From assembly GCA_016839405.1 (NCBI GenBank), contig JAEOUJ010000068.1, positions 1 through 7,921 on the forward strand: a DNA stretch of 7,921 nucleotides. The letters run 5' to 3'. The translations under genes and the position numbers were made by a program. Shown here in pieces: positions 1 to 6,507 of this stretch. This DNA is from Candidatus Gerdarchaeota archaeon (GTDB lineage Archaea > Asgardarchaeota > Heimdallarchaeia > JABLTI01). The stretch's first letter is position 1, and each line of letters starts with the position of its first letter. A model generated the notes under the pieces. That model saw only the letters and a list, made by a program, of their open reading frames with translations. It was not told the DNA's origin and searched no databases.

Positions 1-741
1 ATAGATGGATATCGAGAAGATGGTTTACCAATTGCAGAAATGAATGCAAAACGTCTTGGGGTAGAATTTCATCTTTTCTCATTTAAGGATCTTTTTGGTT
101 ATACATTAGATGAGATTGTTCAAAGATCTAGGGAATTACAGGAAATACTACCCTCCACACGCCAGACAAAAATTATTCAACATGGACCTTGTTCTTATTG
201 TGGAGTTTTTAGAAGAAAGGCACTAAATATTGTTGCAAGAAAATTAGATGGTGATAAAGTAGCAACAGGTCATAATTTAAATGATGTTAATCAAACTGTT
301 ATGCTAAATCTTCTTAGAGGTGATTCATTTAAGCTATTAAGAGGCGATTTACAACCAATTAAATCACATGAATTATTTGTTCCTCGAGTAAAACCTTTAC
401 AAACTGTAGCTGAGCGAGATGTTGTTCTATATGCTTTTTATAATGATATAAAATATCATACAACTGAATGCCCTTATGCAATTGAAGCTATGCGATTAGA
501 TGTGAGAAATTTCCTAATTGATATTGAAGAGAAATATCCAGGAACATTAAATTGTATAAATAATAGTATGGAAGCTGTTCGCCAGGAATGTATAGAAAAC
601 CTATCCAGTAAAACAAAAGATGTAATAAATAATACAATTGATCTTTTACAATGTAAAAAATGCTCTGAACCATCTAGCAGTGAAATATGCAAGGGATGTC
701 AAATGTTGGAAACATTGTTTAGAAATTATAAAATTAAGTAA
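1..741 (+). CDS. ttuA: tRNA 2-thiouridine synthase, TtuA/NcsA family (5' end outside window)
   Basis: PP-loop ATP pyrophosphatase that adenylates and thiolates a tRNA uridine (U54 in thermophiles, U34 in haloarchaeal NcsA). The frame is open from base 1, so the 246 codons seen are the C-terminal part of a protein that is usually a little over 300 residues. The N-terminal zinc finger and the PP-loop lie outside. Visible are PCSYCG (190-201), whose first Cys matches the catalytic/Fe-S cysteine, an ECPY motif with the partner Cys (469-471), and a C-terminal zinc finger of two CxxC pairs (652-663 and 688-699). The PP-ATPase helix reads GHNLNDVNQT at 268-297, where family members usually have GHNLDDEAQT. 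The ATG at 40-42 is internal because similarity to the family continues upstream of it. The gene converges on the aconitase gene with three bases between stop codons. Which uridine is modified cannot be told from sequence. Family assignment is firm. Confidence 0.93.
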   Translation: MDGYREDGLPIAEMNAKRLGVEFHLFSFKDLFGYTLDEIVQRSRELQEILPSTRQTKIIQHGPCSYCGVFRRKALNIVARKLDGDKVATGHNLNDVNQTVMLNLLRGDSFKLLRGDLQPIKSHELFVPRVKPLQTVAERDVVLYAFYNDIKYHTTECPYAIEAMRLDVRNFLIDIEEKYPGTLNCINNSMEAVRQECIENLSSKTKDVINNTIDLLQCKKCSEPSSSEICKGCQMLETLFRNYKIK

Positions 742-744
742 TAT

Positions 745-3531
745 TTAATGGCTAATCATGTTTCGAAGAACTGTATGTAAGATTCCTCCATTTCTATAAT
801 AATCAACTTCTACCTGGGAATCAAGTCTAGTAAGAACTTTAAATTCGATTTCAGAACCATCAGAACGTATTGCTATTACACTAAGTTTCTTTTTAGGTGT
901 AAGATCATCAATACCTATTATATCAAATATTTCTTCTCCAGTTAAACCTAATGATTGATAATTTTCTCCATTGATAAATTCGAGAGGTAAAACGCCCATT
1001 CCTACAAGATTGCTTCGATGAATTCTTTCAAAAGATTCTGCAATAACTGCTTTTATCCCAAGTAAAAGTGTTCCTTTAGCTGCCCAATCTCGAGAACTTC
1101 CAGTTCCGTATTCTTTTCCAGCTATAACAATTAATGGAATATTATTTTCTTGATATTTTATAGAAGCACTATAGATTGGCATTTGTTCATCTGTTAACAA
1201 ATATTTAGTCCAACCGCCCTCTTTCTTTAATGATAAATTATTTCTTAGTCTAATGTTTCCGAATGTTCCTCTAATCATTACTTCATGATTACCTCTACGA
1301 GAACCAAATGAATTGAAATCTTTTGGATCTAATTCTCGAGATTTTAAATAAAGTCCCGAAGGATCATTTTCTGGTATTGCTCCAGCTGGAGAGATATGGT
1401 CTGTTGTAATTGAATCTCCAAGCAAAGCAATAACTCTTGCATTGGAAATATTTTTATTTTCTGGTATTTCCAATGGAAACTCTTTGAAAAACGGTGGTTC
1501 TCTAATATAGGTAGATTCTTTATCCCATTGATAGCTTTTCTCTTGTGTAATTTTAAGCCTATTCCATTTTTCTGTTCCTAGGAAAATTTCTGAATATTGT
1601 TGGGTGAACATTTCCTTTGTTACGTTTTTATCAATTAGCTTTTGTACTTGTTCTTTACTTGGCCAAATATCCTTTAGGCAAATTGGATTGCCTTTTTGAT
1701 CCATTCCAATTGGTTCTTTGTCAAAATTAATATGAACAGTCCCAGCTATTGCATAAGCAACTACTAGAATAGGTGATGCCAAATAATTTGCTTTTGTAAG
1801 TGGATTAATTCTTCCCTCAAAATTACGATTGCCACTAAGAACTGAAGCCACAATTAAATCATTCTTGGTTATTTTATTAGCAATATCATTATCAAGTGGT
1901 CCGCTATTTCCAATACATGTTGTACAACCATAACCTACTATATTAAATCCTAATTCTTCTAGATATATTAACAAACCACTTTTTCTAAGATATTCAGTTA
2001 CAACTCTTGAACCTGGAGCCAAACTTGTTTTCACAAAAGGTTTTACTTTTAATCCCTTTTCGCGAGCATTTTTTGCTAATAATCCTGCTCCTAATAATGC
2101 TGATGGATTTGAAGTGTTTGTACAAGAGGTTATTGCTGCAATTACAACAGAACCATGACTTAATTTATCCAAATCCATATCTTTTGTTTGAGGTTTACTT
2201 TTAAGCCATTTTTGATATTCCTCATCTCTGTGACATTTATTTTCAGCTTCTATTGAACCACCCTCACTATTCCATCTCGTTTTAGCTTCATCATATAATT
2301 TTTGATGTATTGAAATATCTTTAGCAAATATTTTTTCAAAATCTCTATGAAATGTATTTTTCATTTCGCTTAAAGATATTCGATCCTGTGGTCTTATAGG
2401 TCCTGCTAAACTAGGTTCTACGGTGGATAAATCAAACTCTAAAATATCAGTATAATTTGGTTCAGGATCATTCGGATTGTAGAATAATTTTTGTTCTTTA
2501 GTATATTTCTTGATTAATTCAATTTGTTCTTTTGAACGTCCAGATAATTCTAGATAATTTAATGTTTGTTGATCTATTGGAAAGAAACCACAAGTAGCTC
2601 CATATTCAGGAGACATATTTGATATTGTTGCTCTATCCGGTAAACTTAATGTTTTTAATCCAGAACCGAAAAATTCCACGAATTTACCGACTACACCATA
2701 TTCTCTTAACATTTGAGTTATTGCTAATACTAGATCTGTTGCAGTAACACCAGTTTTTAATTCATTTATTAATTTAACACCAATAACATCAGGAACAGGC
2801 ATATAATAAGGCTGACCCAACATTACTGCTTCTGCTTCAATACCTCCTACTCCCCATCCAAGAACCCCTAATCCATTAATCATTGTTGTATGTGAATCTG
2901 TTCCAACTAATGTATCAGGAAAAGCAATTACTTTACCATTAATCTTTTTTGTTTGGACTACTGTTGCAAGATATTCTAAATTCACTTGATGAACAATTCC
3001 TCTTCCTGGAGGAACAACACGAAAATTGTTAAATGATTGTTGAGCCCATTTTAATAAACGATAGCGTTCTTGATTTCTTTCAAATTCCATTTTTTCATTT
3101 TTTTCTCTAGAATCATTAGTACCATAATAATCTACTTGTATTGAATGATCAATTACAAGATCAACAGGAATTAGAGGATTGATTTTTGATGGATTACCAC
3201 CTAATCTTTCTATTGCTGATCTCATTGCAGCAAGATCAACAACTGCAGGCACTCCAGTGAAATCTTGCAAAATAACTCGAGTTGGTTTATGAGGTATTTC
3301 AGTATCTTTATTTTCTTTAGGATTCCATTTACCAATTTCTAAAATATCCTCTTTTGTTACTATTTTATTATCAAAATTTCTTGCAATAGCTTCTAACAAT
3401 ATTCTAATTGTAAAAGGTAATTCTGTTATCTCAGAAACACCAATTCTTTTGAGATTATCCAATTTGAAAAAGATATATTCATTATTTCCTATGATAAATT
3501 TCTCAGTTAGTTTCAAAGGATCAAATTTCAA
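745..3531 (-). CDS. acnA: aconitate hydratase, AcnA/IRP1 type
   Basis: Cytoplasmic [4Fe-4S] enzyme that interconverts citrate and isocitrate via cis-aconitate in the TCA cycle. It has 928 residues, slightly longer than the usual roughly 890-910. Cluster ligands are C470 (in SCTNT) and C536/C539 (in CTTCIGN). Their spacing of 66 and 3 equals that of C437/C503/C506 in human IRP1. Other landmarks are the TDSHTT and SPEYGATCGFFP motifs in the N-terminal half, and GDSITTDHISPAG and GTGSSRDWAAKG in the C-terminal swivel domain, which carries substrate-binding Ser/Arg. The start is TTG at 3529-3531. It is the first possible start after an in-frame TAG at 3538-3540 and gives a normal-looking N-terminus. 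AAGGA at 3543-3547 could serve as ribosome binding site, with a rather long 11-base spacer. The sequence resembles bacterial AcnA, but transfer is only inferred. An RNA-binding moonlighting role as in IRP1 cannot be judged. Confidence 0.97.
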   Translation of the reverse strand: MKFDPLKLTEKFIIGNNEYIFFKLDNLKRIGVSEITELPFTIRILLEAIARNFDNKIVTKEDILEIGKWNPKENKDTEIPHKPTRVILQDFTGVPAVVDLAAMRSAIERLGGNPSKINPLIPVDLVIDHSIQVDYYGTNDSREKNEKMEFERNQERYRLLKWAQQSFNNFRVVPPGRGIVHQVNLEYLATVVQTKKINGKVIAFPDTLVGTDSHTTMINGLGVLGWGVGGIEAEAVMLGQPYYMPVPDVIGVKLINELKTGVTATDLVLAITQMLREYGVVGKFVEFFGSGLKTLSLPDRATISNMSPEYGATCGFFPIDQQTLNYLELSGRSKEQIELIKKYTKEQKLFYNPNDPEPNYTDILEFDLSTVEPSLAGPIRPQDRISLSEMKNTFHRDFEKIFAKDISIHQKLYDEAKTRWNSEGGSIEAENKCHRDEEYQKWLKSKPQTKDMDLDKLSHGSVVIAAITSCTNTSNPSALLGAGLLAKNAREKGLKVKPFVKTSLAPGSRVVTEYLRKSGLLIYLEELGFNIVGYGCTTCIGNSGPLDNDIANKITKNDLIVASVLSGNRNFEGRINPLTKANYLASPILVVAYAIAGTVHINFDKEPIGMDQKGNPICLKDIWPSKEQVQKLIDKNVTKEMFTQQYSEIFLGTEKWNRLKITQEKSYQWDKESTYIREPPFFKEFPLEIPENKNISNARVIALLGDSITTDHISPAGAIPENDPSGLYLKSRELDPKDFNSFGSRRGNHEVMIRGTFGNIRLRNNLSLKKEGGWTKYLLTDEQMPIYSASIKYQENNIPLIVIAGKEYGTGSSRDWAAKGTLLLGIKAVIAESFERIHRSNLVGMGVLPLEFINGENYQSLGLTGEEIFDIIGIDDLTPKKKLSVIAIRSDGSEIEFKVLTRLDSQVEVDYYRNGGILHTVLRNMISH

Positions 3532-3537
3532 CTTACT

Positions 3538-3561
3538 CTACATCCTTGTACTGTTCCCCAT
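3538..3561 (-). other. upstream mini-ORF (7 codons plus TAG) ahead of aconitase
   Basis: On the minus strand an ATG at 3559-3561 reads MGNSTRM and stops at TAG 3538-3540, two codons before the aconitase TTG and in the same frame. No clear Shine-Dalgarno precedes this ATG. It may be a chance ORF, a leader peptide, or a relic of a longer aconitase N-terminus cut by a point mutation. Nothing shows that it is translated. Confidence 0.3.
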
Positions 3562-3634
3562 TAAATTGTGCTCTTTGTCTAGTTAATCTTGTTTTTGACT
3601 TAAAAATAACTAATGCTTTAAGAAATAAAATACA

Positions 3635-3645
3635 TTATATTTAAA
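3635..3645 (-). promoter_or_regulatory. TATA box-like element for aconitase
   Basis: Read on minus, the sequence TTTAAATATAA is a good archaeal TATA box. Transcription would start about 25 bases downstream, near 3614, leaving a leader of roughly 80 bases before the TTG start. It lies 25 bases past the stop of the upstream oxidoreductase gene and suggests that the aconitase has its own promoter. No start site is mapped. Confidence 0.5.
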
Positions 3646-3669
3646 TTAGACATTTTTTTAAGATATTTC

Positions 3670-4725
3670 TCAAACATTTGAATTTTTGTGTAAAATATTT
3701 TTAGAAATTTCTTTTATTGATTTACAACCTGTTATTTTCATAGCTTTCTTTAATGTTGATTGAACATAATTCATTAATCTTGTAACCCCTGCTGCACCAC
3801 CTCCAACTGCTGCACGTATAACATCCCTGCCCATAAGAACTCCATCAGCTCCCAAAGCTAGGATTTTTAATACATCATAACCATTTCTAATACCTCCATC
3901 CATGAGAACAATTCCTTTATCCCTAACCGCATCTAAAATCTCTGGTAAAACTTCTGCTGTACCTGGTGTATGATCCAATACTCTACCACCATGATTTGAA
4001 ACTACAATAACTTTCGCACCTGCTTCAAATGCTCTTTTTGCATCTTCCACACACATAATTCCTTTAGCAATAAAAGGTAATTTTGTTGATTTTACTAATT
4101 CCTTTATATCATCAACCGATTTTTTATAAACAGGTGCATTATGTTTTGCCATTATTACTGACCCACAACCATCAAGATCAACTCCAACTGCAATTGCTCC
4201 AATTTTTTCTGCTCGTTTAAATAATTCAATTAGAGTTTCTTGAGATCTAGGTTTACATATTTTAATTCCCCATCCATTAGCTTCCTCAATTGCATCAAGA
4301 CCATAAGAATTCTCTAGTGAATATGTGTAAGTATCACCTCTCCAACCAATTGTTCCAGCATCTTTACACCCTTGAATAACTGATCGACAAAATTCTTTTT
4401 CAGTAATTACCTCATCTCCGCCAAAGCTATTAACACCTGATATACTTGCAGACATTACAGGTAATTCTATTTCCTTACCTAGAAATGATGTTTTAGTTGA
4501 AACTTCAAAATCAGTATCAATCGTTTTCATTTTTAAAGTCAATTTTCTTAAAGCAATTATATTATTAGTAAAACTCGCTCCAGAACCTATGCCACCAATA
4601 CCTAATTTTCGACCATAATTTTGTCCTTGGCAAAGTCTGCTTGGATCTCCATCGCAAATTCTATAAACACCACAAATTCCCTTCAATTTTTCTCTTGCTA
4701 TTTTTCTATCTTCCTCGACTGACAT
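3670..4725 (-). CDS. FMN-dependent alpha-hydroxy-acid oxidoreductase (clostridial type)
   Basis: Member of the FMN-binding TIM-barrel family of lactate and glycolate oxidases and dehydrogenases, which oxidise an L-2-hydroxy acid to a 2-oxo acid. The hallmark SNHGGRVLD is present, with H245 as the catalytic base and R248 as substrate-binding Arg. The C-terminal half keeps DGGIRNG and GADGVLMGR, which bind the FMN phosphate. The N-terminus lacks the helices and Tyr of plant glycolate oxidase. It has cysteines C18, C24 and C32 followed by GIGGIGSG, as I recall from clostridial homologues annotated as alpha-hydroxy-acid oxidizing proteins. I chose ATG 4723-4725 (351 residues) because GGTG lies six bases upstream. 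A TTG at 4747-4749 would add eight residues. Substrate and electron acceptor are unknown, and the Cys region may bind metal or be redox active. A relative such as type 2 isopentenyl-diphosphate isomerase is unlikely given the SNHGGR motif. The minus-strand promoter between 4726 and about 4830 is ambiguous (CTTAAAAT near 4749-4756 or TATATTTTTT near 4812-4821). Confidence 0.88.
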   Translation of the reverse strand: MSVEEDRKIAREKLKGICGVYRICDGDPSRLCQGQNYGRKLGIGGIGSGASFTNNIIALRKLTLKMKTIDTDFEVSTKTSFLGKEIELPVMSASISGVNSFGGDEVITEKEFCRSVIQGCKDAGTIGWRGDTYTYSLENSYGLDAIEEANGWGIKICKPRSQETLIELFKRAEKIGAIAVGVDLDGCGSVIMAKHNAPVYKKSVDDIKELVKSTKLPFIAKGIMCVEDAKRAFEAGAKVIVVSNHGGRVLDHTPGTAEVLPEILDAVRDKGIVLMDGGIRNGYDVLKILALGADGVLMGRDVIRAAVGGGAAGVTRLMNYVQSTLKKAMKITGCKSIKEISKNILHKNSNV

Positions 4726-4879
4726 TCTAAACACCAAAAACCATGTCAATTTTAAGCAATTTAGATTACAAGTCTATTCTTATTATGATTCTTAATTAAA
4801 TAGTTTCTTTAAAAAATATAGTTAAGTTTTTACAACATCGCCTTGAAAAGCTTATTTTTATTATTAGCAAACACAATCC

Positions 4880-4887
4880 TTTTTAAG
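4880..4887 (+). promoter_or_regulatory. TATA box-like element for SRP RNA
   Basis: TTTTTAAG is centred about 27 bases before the first base of helix 1 of the SRP RNA at 4911, the spacing expected for an archaeal TATA box and start site. The region from 4726 to 4910 lies between divergent genes and must also hold the promoter of the oxidoreductase. Confidence 0.6.
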
Positions 4888-4910
4888 TTAGAATATCACT
4901 AAAAAAACTT

Positions 4911-5216
4911 GGCGAGTCTAAGCGGGGTGCTAGGGCTACCCTACAACGGCAAACGCTCTATAGCCGGCTGAAGACCCAAGTTGAGATGTTGAAATTAATT
5001 CAAGCGCCTTGTAGAAACCGTCGAAGCGACGTCCTAAAAGATGTTTAATCGTGGAGTTCCTCGCCGGAGGGCAGGATCAGAAAACGTAGAGGTCAAATCG
5101 GTTAGGCACGGAAGTGAGCGTCCGTCCACCTCGTTAAGCATGCCTTTGGGGTTGCGGCGTGGAGGTGCCTGCATGAAGCGGGGTTTTAGTTGATTCATCG
5201 ATCTTGGGGACTTGCC
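4911..5216 (+). ncRNA. signal recognition particle RNA (archaeal 7S RNA)
   Basis: RNA scaffold of the SRP, which brings ribosomes making membrane and secreted proteins to the membrane with SRP54 and SRP19. About 306 nt, typical for archaea, and much richer in G+C than its surroundings. The ends pair as helix 1: GGCGAGUC (4911-4918) with GACUUGCC (5209-5216), eight pairs with one G-U. The base of helix 5 pairs CCCAAG (4975-4980) with CUUGGG (5203-5208). The Alu domain (about 4923-4975) resembles the Methanocaldococcus RNA in its CAACGGCAAACG and AUAGCCGGCUGAAG segments. Helix 6 has a GGAG tetraloop (5066-5069) closed by GCC/GGC, the SRP19 site. Helix 8 has a GGAA tetraloop (5110-5113), with GAGGU (5089-5093) pairing ACCUC (5128-5132). 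The symmetric loop of helix 8 deviates from consensus. Exact ends are inferred from helix 1. Confidence 0.93.
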
Positions 5217-5252
5217 ACTTATTTAAAAATAAGTTATTTTGTTTTAATTTTA
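5217..5252 (+). terminator. hairpin and T-rich tract ending the SRP RNA
   Basis: ACTTATTT (5217-5224) and AAATAAGT (5227-5234) form a perfect 8-bp hairpin right after helix 1, followed on + by a T-rich stretch to about 5252. The T-rich side serves the + strand. On minus the hairpin is followed by GC-rich sequence, so it is a poor terminator for the facing gene, whose stop codon overlaps the hairpin by one base. Confidence 0.6.
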
Positions 5253-5857
5253 ACAACTTCAAGAGGATTTAGATTATTGGTTACAGCCAAGATTATCATT
5301 ATTTTCTGACCTGAACTTAATTCACCTGCTATAATATTAATACCTGTTTTTGTTGAAAGTAGAAAATTAACTAATCCTTTTGGATTGGGATAATTCTGAC
5401 CTATTAAATCATATTTTGGTTTATAATCGCCAAAAATTGTTAATTCCCACATATTTTTGATCGTTACTTCTTGATTTAATTTCATTATAGCTCGATTTTG
5501 TGGGATTTTCATGAAAATTTCATAATCATCATTTAATACCTTTGGTATGGAATTAACAATATAAGCTCTAACAATATTAGCTTTACTTGCTATTGCTGAT
5601 TCGATTTGTAATGAAAGAAAGGGGTGTTCATCTTTCATAAATAAAACTTGATAAGCTAAATCTTGGGCTTTTGTAGTATTACCAGCAAGTAAATATCGTG
5701 CTATACTTTTAGCTATAATTCGTGGAGCTTCTTGACGTTCTATACCATCTTCTCTTAAACATTTTGTACCAATTTCTTCGAATATTTTCGCTGCTTCTAT
5801 ATTCTTTCCTTGCGATTCAAGCTCCTCAGCTTTTTTTATTTCTTCTTGATATTTCAT
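5234..5857 (-). CDS. hypothetical protein with TPR-like helical N-terminus
   Basis: I do not recognise this 207-residue protein. Residues 1-35 (EEIKKAEELESQGKNIEAAK and onward) look like one tetratricopeptide-type helix pair with the small-residue pattern of a TPR. A second likely helix pair spans about 45-75 (IAKSIARYLLAGNTTKAQD). The rest seems mixed helix and strand, ending in a hydrophobic strand-like part (INIIAGELSSG, IMIILAV). There is no signal peptide, membrane segment or cysteine motif; the only Cys is residue 33. The ATG at 5855-5857 is supported by AGGTG ten bases upstream. The gene stands alone between the L24e gene (147 bp upstream) and the convergent SRP RNA. In many archaea ndk and infB follow L24e, and this protein is neither. 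A scaffold or adaptor role is possible, but function is unknown. Confidence 0.8.
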   Translation of the reverse strand: MKYQEEIKKAEELESQGKNIEAAKIFEEIGTKCLREDGIERQEAPRIIAKSIARYLLAGNTTKAQDLAYQVLFMKDEHPFLSLQIESAIASKANIVRAYIVNSIPKVLNDDYEIFMKIPQNRAIMKLNQEVTIKNMWELTIFGDYKPKYDLIGQNYPNPKGLVNFLLSTKTGINIIAGELSSGQKIMIILAVTNNLNPLEVVKIKTK

Positions 5858-5917
5858 TACTCAATAACACCTAAAATAATTAATTTTCATAACCAAATAA
5901 TTTGTCACATCTAATTG

Positions 5918-5928
5918 TGTATATTAAT
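5918..5928 (-). promoter_or_regulatory. possible TATA box for the hypothetical gene
   Basis: On minus the sequence ATTAATATACA would place a start near 5897 and a leader of about 40 bases. The whole region is AT-rich, so this is a weak call. Confidence 0.35.
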
Positions 5929-5967
5929 CTCTAATATGAATTTGTTGATATTAACAAATAGGTTTGA

Positions 5968-5993
5968 TAAAAGAAAAAGGTAATAGAAAATAA
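5968..5993 (-). terminator. T-rich tract after the L24e gene
   Basis: On minus a pyrimidine-rich run with TTATTTTCTATT and CCTTTTTCTTTT begins about 10 bases after the L24e stop, a common form of archaeal terminator. A 7-bp inverted repeat (ATTTGTT 5940-5946, AACAAAT 5953-5959) lies further downstream. Termination here would separate the ribosomal cluster from the next gene. Confidence 0.4.
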
Positions 5994-6003
5994 CTTTAGA
6001 GTG

Positions 6004-6219
6004 TTATCTTCTTCTTCTTCTAGTTCGACCGCCAGTAAGTATTTTAGGTTCATAACGTTCTGTCCATTTGAGCTTTCTAGGATTTCTTTTAAAATCAACC
6101 ATAGAGACTCGACATTTACGAGAACAGAACCAAAGAATTGAACCATCATTTTTTACAAACATAGTTCCTGTTCCTGATTCTATAGAGGAAGCACAAAATG
6201 CACAAGTTTGTTCTTTCAT
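6004..6219 (-). CDS. rpl24e: large ribosomal subunit protein L24e
   Basis: Small zinc-ribbon protein of the archaeal/eukaryotic 50S/60S subunit, 71 residues, within the family range. Cysteines C6 and C9 (CAFC) and C32 and C36 (CSRKC) form the zinc site. The family block GTGTMFVKNDGSILWFCS is followed by NPRKLKWTERY. The tail is strongly basic and ends in five arginines. The start ATG 6217-6219 has AGGAG upstream, and the gene begins 17 bases after the S28e stop, so it is very likely co-transcribed with S28e and L7Ae. It is the last gene of the cluster here. Confidence 0.96.
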   Translation of the reverse strand: MKEQTCAFCASSIESGTGTMFVKNDGSILWFCSRKCRVSMVDFKRNPRKLKWTERYEPKILTGGRTRRRRR

Positions 6220-6236
6220 TCATAATCAGCTCCTAA

Positions 6237-6482
6237 TTATCGTCTTCCTCTCATGCGTCGAGCTTCACGCTCAGTTTCACGAAGAACTAAAATGTCACCT
6301 ACTCTTACAGGTCCTTTAACATTTCGAGTAATAATTCTCATACGATCAGGTCCTTCTAAAACCCTAACTTTACATTGAAGAACCTCACCTGTTACGCCAG
6401 TTCGAGCAACAACCTGCACTATTTCTGCTGGATATGCAGTATCTTCTTGTTCTGAACCTTCTCTTCGAGTTCTTGAACTCAT
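6237..6482 (-). CDS. rps28e: small ribosomal subunit protein S28e
   Basis: OB-fold protein of the archaeal/eukaryotic small subunit. The signature blocks are [35 protein letters not shown] and the C-terminal [19 protein letters not shown] chose ATG 6480-6482, which gives 81 residues. A TTG four codons upstream (6492-6494) would give 85. The ATG has GGTTGGA about seven bases ahead, while the TTG has little. The polar N-terminal extension ([14 protein letters not shown]) before the conserved core is longer than in most archaeal members. It sits 25 bases after the L7Ae stop and 17 before L24e, the usual archaeal cluster. Confidence 0.96.
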   Translation of the reverse strand: MSSRTRREGSEQEDTAYPAEIVQVVARTGVTGEVLQCKVRVLEGPDRMRIITRNVKGPVRVGDILVLRETEREARRMRGRR

Positions 6483-6507
6483 TTTTGAATCCAACCTTAT
6501 TACTCTA

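Noticed and set aside
474..692. Two overlapping minus-strand open frames inside the ttuA homologue
   Set aside because: Antisense to the conserved C-terminal zinc-finger region; no recognisable protein features.
2007..2204. 65-codon + strand open frame opposite the aconitase gene
   Set aside because: Lies entirely antisense to a strongly conserved part of AcnA, has Leu/Ile/Phe-rich low-complexity translation and no ribosome binding site; a shadow frame.
3538..3540. TAG before aconitase read as pyrrolysine
   Set aside because: TAG ends the HEAT-repeat gene as an ordinary stop, and nothing near it suggests pyrrolysine use.
4911..5216. RNase P RNA as an alternative identity for the GC-rich RNA
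   Set aside because: The Alu-domain segments, the GGAG and GGAA tetraloops in two hairpins and the helix 1 end pairing fit SRP RNA; I did not find the conserved RNase P core segments.
5931..6149. Minus-strand frame overlapping L24e and the downstream spacer
   Set aside because: Overlaps L24e in another frame, and L24e is certain from its zinc ribbon; the tail is AT-rich spacer translation.
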